Source: an uncultured Pelagibacteraceae bacterium (lineage in GTDB: Bacteria > Pseudomonadota > Alphaproteobacteria > Pelagibacterales > Pelagibacteraceae). Taken from it: a DNA stretch of 64,000 bases. The notes below the pieces were generated by a model. The model saw only the letters and a list, made by a program, of their open reading frames with translations, ran no database searches and was not told the DNA's origin. The DNA lies in NCBI GenBank assembly GCA_902621345.1, contig CACNLV010000001.1, forward strand, positions 889,440 to 953,439. The letters run 5' to 3'. The position numbers and the translations under genes are program-made. Of this stretch, positions 1 to 12,185 are shown one piece after another. How positions within the stretch are numbered: position 1 is the first letter of the stretch; each line of letters begins with the position of its first letter.

Positions 1-710
1 CCTGATGTGTAAACTATGCTGTCCTCTAAAATTAAATTTGCATTACCCTCTTTAATATATTTTATTTCTCCGTAGTTCTTACCGGTACCTGTTATGATTG
101 CTTGAATATTTTGTGGGGCAATAGTTACAGGAACATTGGAATTAAGATCAGATAATAATAAAACTCTTGATGTTTTATAATTTACTTCAACTACTCTGCC
201 GACTAAATAAGATCTATCATAAATATTAGTTCCAATTTTAATATTATCCTTACTACCTTTGTTAATGATAATACTTTTTAAGTATGGACTGTCATGATCA
301 ACGATTATTTTAGCTAATAATTTATCTGAACTTAAAGTATAATTATTTATAAGCTCTTTTAATTCTTTATTTTCATATTGAGTTATTTGATCTGAGATAT
401 TTTTAGACTTTAGCTCATTAAGCTCTTCTTTATTTATTTTATAATTTTGAAAGAAAGATGAATATTCTTTTATTTCAAAAAATGTATTTTTTAAAAAGTT
501 TTCAGGTATTGAGACAATAAAAGAGGATCTGTATACTGCTTCGCTAATTCCCGCTTTTAGATACCTTATAAACTTAAAATCAAAACTAGATAAAATAATT
601 GTAAAAATAGATAAAAAAACTAATGTTAATAACGAAAATTTTTGTTGTGTGCTTTTTTTTAAAAAAGCAGAACGAATTGCAATTATAAAATCATCTCTGC
701 TAGAGGGCAT
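1..710 (-). CDS. mreC: MreC, rod shape-determining protein (partial, C-terminus outside window)
   Basis: The reading frame is open from an ATG at 710 to the window edge, giving about 236 residues of MreC, the periplasmic bitopic protein that links the MreB filament to the wall-synthesis complex. A short cytoplasmic N-terminus is followed by one membrane segment (about residues 25-42), a stretch likely to form a coiled coil (about 85-125), and the start of the beta-rich MreC domain, with IINKGSKDNIKIG and VGRVVEV resembling the family. It starts 3 bp after the mreB stop, so the two are surely co-transcribed. The identification rests on mreB adjacency plus this layout; sequence conservation in MreC is low. 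Confidence 0.88.
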   Translation of the reverse strand, partial: MPSSRDDFIIAIRSAFLKKSTQQKFSLLTLVFLSIFTIILSSFDFKFIRYLKAGISEAVYRSSFIVSIPENFLKNTFFEIKEYSSFFQNYKINKEELNELKSKNISDQITQYENKELKELINNYTLSSDKLLAKIIVDHDSPYLKSIIINKGSKDNIKIGTNIYDRSYLVGRVVEVNYKTSRVLLLSDLNSNVPVTIAPQNIQAIITGTGKNYGEIKYIKEGNANLILEDSIVYTS

Positions 711-713
711 CTT

Positions 714-3327
<2,614 letters not shown>

Positions 3328-3409
3328 AAAATTTATCTTTATGAAATATACAACCTATCGTTTAGATTGCAAAATAAATCAACTAAATTAACCCAATTTG
3401 AAACAAAAT

Positions 3410-5000
<1,591 letters not shown>

Positions 5001-5001
<1 letters not shown>

Positions 5002-6767
5002 TAAACTAAGGCTTTTCCTTTACCTGTAATTTTTTTGTCTTTTTTATCATTCGGACCTAAGATCATCTGATTATGTGGCTTTCCTGATGGTATCATCGGA
5101 AAACAGTTCTCATCAGGATCAACTCGACAATCAAAAATTACTGGACCTTTGTGTTCTAACATATCGTTTATTTTATGATCTAATTCATTTGGGTTATTAG
5201 CCATGATTCCTTTGCATCCATATGCTTCGGCTAATTTAACAAAATCTGGCAAGGCCTCTGAGTAACTTTCAGAGTAATTCTTCTCATGAAGTAATTCCTG
5301 CCATTGTCTTACCATACCCATATATTGATTATTCAAAACAAAAATTTTGATTGGTAAATTGTATTGAACAGCTGTCGACATTTCTTGCATAGTCATTAGA
5401 ACTGATGCTTCACCAGCAATATCAATAACAAGCTTATCAGGATGTGCAATTTGAACACCGACTGCAGCTGGAAGACCATATCCCATTGTTCCAAGTCCTC
5501 CAGATGTCATCCATCTATTTGGTTTATTAAATTTATAATGTTGTGCCGCCCACATCTGATGCTGGCCAACTTCTGTTGTAATAAAAGTATCTTGATTTTT
5601 TGTTAATTCATATAATCTTTGAACTGCATGTTGAGGTTTAATAAACTCTTTGCTATTTATAAAACCAAGTGAATCTTTTTCTCTCCATTTTTCAATTTTT
5701 TCCCACCATTTAGAAACATTTTGTTTATTCGAATTTTTAAAACCATTCTTTTTAAGACTAATAGTTTTGACTGCAGCTTTAAGAACCTCGTTTACATCAC
5801 CTACGATTGCTAAATCAACTTTAATAATTTTATTTATTGAAGAAGGATCAATATCAATATGAACTTTTTTAGATTTTGGAGAAAATTCGTCTATTTTTCC
5901 AGTAATTCTATCATCGAATCTAGCTCCAATATTTATTAATAAATCACAATCATGCATGGCATTATTTGCTTCATAAGTTCCATGCATACCAAGCATACCT
6001 ATAAACTGATTATCATCTCCAGGAAAAGCACCTAGTCCTTGAAGTGTTGAAGTAATCGGAAAACCAATTATTCTCACGAACTCTCTTAGCGACTCACTTG
6101 CCTCTGGGCCTGAGTTAATAACTCCACCACCAGTGTAAACTACTGGTTTTTTCGCTTTTGCAATTAAGTCTATTAATTCATTTATTTCATCTTGAGAAAA
6201 ATTACTATGCAATTTTCCATTAATTTTTTTTTCTTTTTTTGGTTTAGTATATTTGATTTTTGCGAATTGAATATCTTTTGGAATATCTACCAAAACTGGA
6301 CCTGGTCTTCCTGTTGTTGCGACTCTGAAGGCTTCATGAAGAGTTTTTGATAATTCTTTAATGTCTTTTACTAACCAATTATGTTTTGTGCAAGGTCTTG
6401 TAATTCCTGTGGTGTCACATTCTTGAAAAGCATCTGTTCCTATTAAATGCGTTGGTACTTGTCCTGAGATACAAACTAGTGGCACTGAATCCATATAAGC
6501 ATCAGTTAAAGCTGTAACTACATTTGTTGCCCCTGGTCCAGAGGTTACTAAAACAACACCAGGTTTACCTGATGATCTTGCATAACCCTCAGCTGCGTGA
6601 CCGGCACCCTGCTCATGTCTAACTAATATATGTTTGATAGAAGAATGATTTTTTAATTCGTCATAAATAGGAAGGACAGCACCTCCAGGATATCCAAAAA
6701 TAAATTCGACGTCTTGATCCTTTAGGCATTTAAAAACAATTTCAGCTCCTGAATATAATTTAGACAT
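5001..6767 (-). CDS. ilvB: Acetolactate synthase large (catalytic) subunit
   Basis: Thiamine-diphosphate enzyme that condenses two pyruvates, or pyruvate with 2-oxobutyrate, at the start of valine, leucine and isoleucine synthesis. The catalytic glutamate is E52 in VRHEQGAGHAAEGYA, the central FAD-associated domain follows, and the ThDP/Mg motif is near residue 445-475 (DIAGEASVLM...NNQYMGMV). The 588-aa length is standard. The GDGS of the ThDP motif reads GEAS here, with Glu-Ala in place of Asp-Gly, a point to check. It is transcribed ahead of ilvN and ilvC; 54 bp separate it from miaA upstream. Confidence 0.96.
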
Positions 6768-6821
6768 TTAAGCAATCTAGCTGAAGTTGTGCTAATTGGT
6801 CAAGGTAAAGTAAAAAAATAT

Positions 6822-7730
6822 CTAAATATTTTTAAGAAAGTTGTCTAGCCTATTGTGCTTGATTTTGTTCCAATCCGTCATATTTCCTCTACCCCAAGTA
6901 ACCTGTCTCTTGGCGTATTGCCTAGTCTTTATTGATATTCTATCAATAACCTCATCAATTTTAATTTTTTTATCAATAAAGTCCTGAATTTCATTTAAAC
7001 CTATTGCCTTGCTTGCGGTTCTTTTTTTTGAGACACTCATATTTAAAAATCTTTTACCTTCTAAGATGGCACCTTTATCAATCATATTTTGAGTTCGTTT
7101 GTTTATTTTATCTATTAAAATATTTCTAGGAAAATCAATGTAGATTTTGTAAAAGTTTTGTTCTTCAAAATCTGATTTAGTTGATTTAAACCATTCATAT
7201 AAAGATCTCTTAGTGAATAATTTAACTTCATAGGCTCTGATTAATCTTTGTGTATCAGACGCATTTACAAAACTAGAGGCTTTTGGATCAAGTTCTTTCA
7301 ATTTTTTAAAGAAAATTTTATTGCCTATAGAACTATTTAATTTCCGAACTTTTTCTCTTATTCGATTTGGAATATTAGGTATATTAACTATTCCTTCGGT
7401 TAAAGCTTTAAAGTATAAACCGGTACCTCCAATAATTATTGGAACCTTATTTCTTTTTTTGATATCTAAAATTTTTTTTTTAGCTGCTTTTAACCACTCT
7501 CCTGACGAATAATTTCTTTTTACAGGTTGGAATCCATATAAATGGTGTTTAATATTTTTATAATCTTTTTTAGAAGGTCTAGCAGATAAAATTTTGAGTT
7601 CTTTATAAACTTGCATGCTGTCAGCATTTATAATTTCACCCTTTATTTTTTTTGCAAGTTTTATCGCAAATTCTGATTTTCCTGATGCTGTGGGTCCGTA
7701 GATTAAAATAATTTTGGATTTAAAATCCAT
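6822..7730 (-). CDS. miaA: tRNA dimethylallyltransferase
   Basis: MiaA transfers a dimethylallyl group to A37 of tRNAs that read UNN codons. The P-loop GPTASGKS lies at residues 12-19, the substrate motif NADSMQVYK near 40, and IIGGTGLYFKAL near 101. The length (302 aa) is normal. It is 3 bp downstream of the DegP-like gene. In many bacteria miaA is close to hflKC and hfq; here it shares the transcript with hflK and hflC, although hfq is not in this cluster. Confidence 0.95.
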   Translation of the reverse strand: MDFKSKIILIYGPTASGKSEFAIKLAKKIKGEIINADSMQVYKELKILSARPSKKDYKNIKHHLYGFQPVKRNYSSGEWLKAAKKKILDIKKRNKVPIIIGGTGLYFKALTEGIVNIPNIPNRIREKVRKLNSSIGNKIFFKKLKELDPKASSFVNASDTQRLIRAYEVKLFTKRSLYEWFKSTKSDFEEQNFYKIYIDFPRNILIDKINKRTQNMIDKGAILEGKRFLNMSVSKKRTASKAIGLNEIQDFIDKKIKIDEVIDRISIKTRQYAKRQVTWGRGNMTDWNKIKHNRLDNFLKNI

Positions 7731-7733
7731 AAA

Positions 7734-9155
7734 TTAGTCTAATTTAATACCAATATATCTTCTTTGATTTTGACTATTGTAAATAACTAGTAAGATTGTT
7801 CTTTGATCGCTTTTTAAAATTTTTTTTACAACTTCAGATAAATCATCAATAGATCTAATTTTTTTCTTTTGTGCCTCTAAGATTATACTATTTAGCTCGA
7901 TAGAGTCTTTTAATGGGCTATCGTTTTCAATTTTAGTGATCACCAACCCTGATGTTTGGTTAGGTAAATTTCTACTTTTAATATCTTCTTTATTAATCAA
8001 CCTTACATTTATTTTTAGTTCATCTATTAAAGTCTCTTTTGGTGAAGTTTTTTTCTCAGCGACTTTAAAATCTTCTGAAGTTTCTAATCTACCAAGTGTG
8101 ATTGTTTTAATTATCTCTTTTTTATTTCGCCAAATTTTTACTTTTACATTTTTTCCAACTTCTGTTCTAGCAACAATTGTTGGAAGTTCTTTCATTTCTT
8201 TTATTTTTTCTCCGTTAAATTCAAGAATTATATCACCTGCTTTAACACCAGCTTCTTTAGAAGGACTATTTTCAGCAACACTTGCAACTAATGCACCTCT
8301 CGGTTCATCTAAATTCTCTACATCTGCAATCTCTTTAGTAACGTCCTGAATTCTTACTCCTAGCCAACCTCTTTTAGTTTCACCAAATTCTACTAACTGA
8401 TCTATAACAATTTTTGCACTATTGGATGGTATTGCAAAACCAATACCAATTGAACCACTTCTTCCAAGAATAGCTGTGTTGATACCTATTACATCTCCAT
8501 TTAAATCAAAAAGTGGTCCGCCAGAATTTCCTGAATTAATGGATGCATCAGTTTGAATATAATCCTCATATCTAGATAAACCTAGTGAACGATTTCTCGC
8601 CGAAATAATTCCAGATGTAACAGTACCACCAAACCCAAAAGGATTACCAATGGCTATTACCCAATCACCAATTCTTGCTTTATCAGAATTTCCAAATTTA
8701 ACTGGAACAAACTTCTCGTTTGAGTCTAATTTTAAAACAGCTATGTCGGAAAGAGGATCGGCTCCAATTACTTTTGCTTTAAACTCTTTATCACCGTTTA
8801 CTCTTACGATAATGTCTTCTGCATCTTGAATTACGTGATTATTAGTGACCACTATACCTTTTTCATCGATGATAAATCCCGAACCTAGGGCAGCAGACTT
8901 TCTTTCTTGAGGAGCTCCAAATTCTTTGAACATATCTTCAAATGGCGAACCAGGCGGAAACTGGAATGGAAAAGGATTGGATTGAGTAGTAACCGTTGTC
9001 GTAGTTGATATATTTACAACTGACGGCATTAATTTTTCTGCTAAGTCAGCAAATGAACCTGGAATTTCTTTAGAATGAGAAACTAGTGAATAGTTACATA
9101 AAAAAAGAACATATATAAAAAAAAGTTTTAATTTTTTAGTTTTAACTCTTAACAT
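7734..9155 (-). CDS. degP: DegP/HtrA-family periplasmic serine protease
   Basis: Periplasmic trypsin-like protease/chaperone that handles misfolded envelope proteins. A signal sequence occupies about residues 10-28. The catalytic triad is H107 (TNNHVI), D137 (PLSDIAVLK) and S211 (GNSGGP). The first PDZ domain covers about residues 260-350; the C-terminal region (about 375-473) looks like a second, more divergent PDZ domain. The 473-aa length is typical of Do-type proteases. It overlaps the DUF2065 gene by 14 bp and lies in the hflKC transcript, an alphaproteobacterial arrangement. The DegP versus DegQ assignment cannot be made from sequence alone. Confidence 0.93.
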   Translation of the reverse strand: MLRVKTKKLKLFFIYVLFLCNYSLVSHSKEIPGSFADLAEKLMPSVVNISTTTTVTTQSNPFPFQFPPGSPFEDMFKEFGAPQERKSAALGSGFIIDEKGIVVTNNHVIQDAEDIIVRVNGDKEFKAKVIGADPLSDIAVLKLDSNEKFVPVKFGNSDKARIGDWVIAIGNPFGFGGTVTSGIISARNRSLGLSRYEDYIQTDASINSGNSGGPLFDLNGDVIGINTAILGRSGSIGIGFAIPSNSAKIVIDQLVEFGETKRGWLGVRIQDVTKEIADVENLDEPRGALVASVAENSPSKEAGVKAGDIILEFNGEKIKEMKELPTIVARTEVGKNVKVKIWRNKKEIIKTITLGRLETSEDFKVAEKKTSPKETLIDELKINVRLINKEDIKSRNLPNQTSGLVITKIENDSPLKDSIELNSIILEAQKKKIRSIDDLSEVVKKILKSDQRTILLVIYNSQNQRRYIGIKLD

Positions 9156-9327
9156 AATAAATAATTACAAATCCTATTATCGCAAAAACTAATCCACCAG
9201 ATCTAAGTTGTCCTAAAGGTATAAGTTCTAATTTCTTTAACATACTTTTCATTTTTGATGGAAATATGGCATATATTATACCCTCAATAAATAAGAATAG
9301 ACCAAATGCAATGATCAATTCTCTCAT
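9142..9327 (-). CDS. DUF2065 (YjeT-like) small inner-membrane protein
   Basis: A 61-aa protein with two hydrophobic segments (about residues 3-21 and 44-59) joined by a basic loop with PSKMKSMLKKLE. This fits the DUF2065/YjeT family, whose members often sit next to hflK-hflC. Function is not established; the location suggests a role near the HflKC-FtsH complex. It lies 6 bp after hflC and overlaps the start of the DegP-like gene by 14 bp. Confidence 0.82.
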   Translation of the reverse strand: MRELIIAFGLFLFIEGIIYAIFPSKMKSMLKKLELIPLGQLRSGGLVFAIIGFVIIYYVKS

Positions 9328-9333
9328 CTAAAG

Positions 9334-10203
9334 TTACTCTGTTTTAGGTTTTATATTTCCGAAAAATTTAAAAAATTCACTGTCAGGCGATAAAATTAAA
9401 GAAGTTTCACCTCCTATTAAAGCTTTTTCATATGCTTGCATGGCTCTATAGAAAGCAAAAAACTCTGGATCTTGACCAAAAGCGTTTGCAAAAATTTTAT
9501 TTCTTTGTCCGTCTCCTTCACCTTTCATTATTTCAGATTTTTTTTGAGCGTCAGCTAAAATAACTGTTACTTCCTTATCAGCTGTAGATGTTATAGTAAC
9601 TGCCATCTCAGCTCCTCTTGCTCTAAACTCCTTAGCCTCTCTCTCTCTTTCGGTTTGCATTCTTCTAAAAATTGCATCACTATTTGCTTGAGGAAGATCA
9701 GCCCTTTTTATTCTAACATCAACTATTTTAATTCCAAAATTCTGTGCTTCAGTGTTTACACCTTCCTGAATTAACGCCATTTGTTTTGTTCTATCTTCTG
9801 ATAACAGAGTTTGTAATTCTTGCTGTCCTAATACATTCCTGATTCTAGAATTTATAATAGTAGCTAATCGAGATCTTGCTACCCTCTCATTTCCAACAGA
9901 AATATAAAATTTCAGTGGATCAACAATTTGAAATCTTGCAAAAGCGTCCACAATTAGTCTTTTTTGGTCGGATGCTATTACTTCCTCTGGTGGTGTATCT
10001 AAATTTAAGATTCGTTTATCTAAAAACACAACATTTTGAATAAAAGGGATTTTAAAGTTTAACCCAGGTTTTAAAATTATTCTTTTTGGATCACCAAATT
10101 GTAAAACAATTGCTTGATTAACTTCTTTAACAATAAATATTGAAAAAAAAGTTACCACAGCAATTGCGGCTATAATTCCAGCAGTAATTTTTCCAACATT
10201 CAT
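9334..10203 (-). CDS. hflC: HflC, SPFH-domain partner of FtsH
   Basis: HflC and HflK form a large membrane cage around FtsH and limit its access to substrates. An N-terminal membrane anchor (about residues 5-25) is followed by the SPFH/band-7 domain (about 25-185), a coiled-coil arm rich in Glu, Arg and Ala, and a C-terminal part with FFAFYRAMQAYEKAL, which is typical of HflC. It begins 1 bp after hflK. Its partner gene ftsH is present in this window at about 38.5-40.4 kb, not adjacent. Confidence 0.95.
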   Translation of the reverse strand: MNVGKITAGIIAAIAVVTFFSIFIVKEVNQAIVLQFGDPKRIILKPGLNFKIPFIQNVVFLDKRILNLDTPPEEVIASDQKRLIVDAFARFQIVDPLKFYISVGNERVARSRLATIINSRIRNVLGQQELQTLLSEDRTKQMALIQEGVNTEAQNFGIKIVDVRIKRADLPQANSDAIFRRMQTEREREAKEFRARGAEMAVTITSTADKEVTVILADAQKKSEIMKGEGDGQRNKIFANAFGQDPEFFAFYRAMQAYEKALIGGETSLILSPDSEFFKFFGNIKPKTE

Positions 10204-10204
10204 G

Positions 10205-11308
10205 TTAATTTATCGCCTTCTTTTTTAATTCTGGCAAAGGCAAATATGGAACTACACCTGACCCGGCATTTTTTTCAATTATCACCTTGTCAATATCAGC
10301 TAAAACTTTCTCCATAGTTTCTAAATACATTCTTTCTTGCGTTACTGATTTTGCATTTTTATACTCATTGTAAATTGCCAAAAATCTACTTGCTTCACCT
10401 TCTGCTTTTGCAACTACTTCTTTTTTATATGCTTCAGCTGCTTGCAAAATCTTTGCAGCTTCACCCCGAGCTCTTGGAATTACATCGTTAGCATAAGCTT
10501 CAGCCTCATTTTTAGATCTTTCCATGTCAGCTCTCGCTGCTTGTACATCTCTAAATGCATCAATTACCTGATCTGGTGGATCAGCTTTTTGAGTTTGCAC
10601 TTGGGTGATCTGTATACCACTAGTATACTCATCTAAAATTTCTTGTATAATTTCTTGTGTGTCTGTTTCAATTACTGATCTTCCTTCAGTTAAAATTGGT
10701 TGAATGTCCGATCTTGCAATAACCTCTCTCATCGCTGTTTCAGCAGCAGCTTTTACTGTTCCCTCTGGATCTTGAATTTTAAATAAGAAGTTACCAGCGT
10801 CTTTGATTACCCAAAATACTGAAAAATCTATATTTACAATATTTTCATCTCCGGTTAACATTAAACTTTCTTGTGGAACATCAGCAACACCACCTTGAGA
10901 AGAAAATCCACTATCTCGTTCAGACCTAAATCCAATATCCATTCTATTTACTTTAGTAACTTTTGGTGTAAGTACTGACTCTACTGGAAATGGTATGTGG
11001 TAATTCAATCCTGGTTGTGTTGTTTTTACAAATTTTCCAAATCTTAAAACTACACCTTGTTCATCAGGCAACACTCTATATAGTCCACTTGCTAACCATA
11101 CGAAACCTAATATTAATAAAACTAGAATTGCTTGTTTTCCCCCAGATGAACTTCCACCTGGTAAAAACTTTTTCATTTTTTCCTGAAACTCTCTAATTAT
11201 CTTATCTAAATCTGGGGGTGTTGGTCCTCTACCCGAACCATTTCCACCTCCTCCGCCTGGGGGAGATCCCCATGGGCTTCCGCCTCTTTGTTGGAAATCA
11301 TTAGACAT
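10205..11308 (-). CDS. hflK: HflK, SPFH-domain partner of FtsH
   Basis: First gene of the minus-strand run. The cytoplasmic N-terminus is rich in glycine and proline (SPWGSPPGGGGGNG), as is usual for HflK. A membrane segment is at about residues 61-80, followed by the SPFH domain starting DEQGVVLRFGKFVK and a long Ala/Glu-rich helix with YANDVIPRARGEAAKI, a strong HflK mark. It is divergent from mrp across 50 bp, which must hold both promoters. Confidence 0.95.
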   Translation of the reverse strand: MSNDFQQRGGSPWGSPPGGGGGNGSGRGPTPPDLDKIIREFQEKMKKFLPGGSSSGGKQAILVLLILGFVWLASGLYRVLPDEQGVVLRFGKFVKTTQPGLNYHIPFPVESVLTPKVTKVNRMDIGFRSERDSGFSSQGGVADVPQESLMLTGDENIVNIDFSVFWVIKDAGNFLFKIQDPEGTVKAAAETAMREVIARSDIQPILTEGRSVIETDTQEIIQEILDEYTSGIQITQVQTQKADPPDQVIDAFRDVQAARADMERSKNEAEAYANDVIPRARGEAAKILQAAEAYKKEVVAKAEGEASRFLAIYNEYKNAKSVTQERMYLETMEKVLADIDKVIIEKNAGSGVVPYLPLPELKKKAIN

Positions 11309-11358
11309 ACGCTATCTATATAGTGTCTAATTCATTAAAAACAAGTTAAGATCAATTA

Positions 11359-12183
11359 ATGACTGATAAAAAGCCAGAACTTAGTGCCGCAATGAAAGGA
11401 AAAGGTCCACCAAAAGTCTTTAAAAAAAATCCAATTATTGGAACTAAGTTTACAATAGCCATTTCAAGTGCAAAAGGAGGTGTTGGAAAGTCTACATTTG
11501 CGACGAATCTAGCTTTAGCATTAAAAAAAGTTGGTTCTAAAGTTGGAATTTTAGATGCTGATATTTATGGACCCTCAATTCCTAAAATGTTTGGCATTGA
11601 TGAAAAGCCAAAAAGTGATGGTCAAAAATTAGAACCTATAACAAAGTACGATATTCAATGTATGTCCATTGGATTTCTTACAGATCAACAAACTCCAATG
11701 ATTTGGAGAGGACCGATGGTAACAAGTGCAATTAAAACATTTACGCAAAAAGTTAATTGGAAAGAGTTAGATTTTATAATTGTAGATATGCCACCTGGCA
11801 CTGGTGATACACAACTTACTTTTTCGCAAGATATAAAAATGGACGGAGCCATAATAGTTTCCACTCCGCAAGAAGTTGCTCTTTTAGATGTAAAAAGAGG
11901 GATAAAGATGTTTGATAAATTAAATGTTAAAATTTTAGGACTAGTTGATAACATGAGTTATTTTATTGGCGATGATGGAAAAAAATATCCTATTTTTGGA
12001 GAAGGAGGGGTCAAAAAAACAGCTGAAGAATTTAATAAAGAATTTTTAGGGGAAATACCAATTGATCCTGAAATTGGCAGATTTGGAGATCAAGGAAAAC
12101 CTATCGTTGAAGCTAATCCAGAAAGTAAAATATCTCAGATTTATATTAATTTAGCTAATAAAATTAAATCCAACTACTTCTAA
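11359..12183 (+). CDS. mrp: Mrp/ApbC-family P-loop ATPase (iron-sulfur carrier type)
   Basis: Soluble MinD-like ATPase of the Mrp/Nbp35 family, which carries or transfers Fe-S clusters. The deviant Walker A motif KGGVGKST lies near residue 41, the switch region DADIYGPSIPKMFG near 68, and DMPPGTGDTQLT near 140. Two departures from the textbook form are visible. The N-terminal DUF59 domain is missing (274 aa in total). The CxxC normally found after NMSYF is absent, and the segment reads NMSYFIGDDGKKYPIFG. Some alphaproteobacterial Mrp proteins also lack these cysteines, as far as I recall. It stands alone, divergent from hflK and convergent with the next gene. Confidence 0.9.
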   Translation: MTDKKPELSAAMKGKGPPKVFKKNPIIGTKFTIAISSAKGGVGKSTFATNLALALKKVGSKVGILDADIYGPSIPKMFGIDEKPKSDGQKLEPITKYDIQCMSIGFLTDQQTPMIWRGPMVTSAIKTFTQKVNWKELDFIIVDMPPGTGDTQLTFSQDIKMDGAIIVSTPQEVALLDVKRGIKMFDKLNVKILGLVDNMSYFIGDDGKKYPIFGEGGVKKTAEEFNKEFLGEIPIDPEIGRFGDQGKPIVEANPESKISQIYINLANKIKSNYF

Positions 12184-12185
12184 AA

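Noticed and set aside
3328..3409. Attenuator or riboswitch ahead of leuA
   Set aside because: No leader peptide with leucine codons, paired stems or T-run could be found in the 82 bp.
7936..8349. Plus-strand frame of 137 codons opposite the DegP-like gene
   Set aside because: It is the mirror of a strongly conserved minus-strand gene and has no family features. Other antisense frames (for example 39143-39523 and 39707-40171 over ftsH) were rejected for the same reason.
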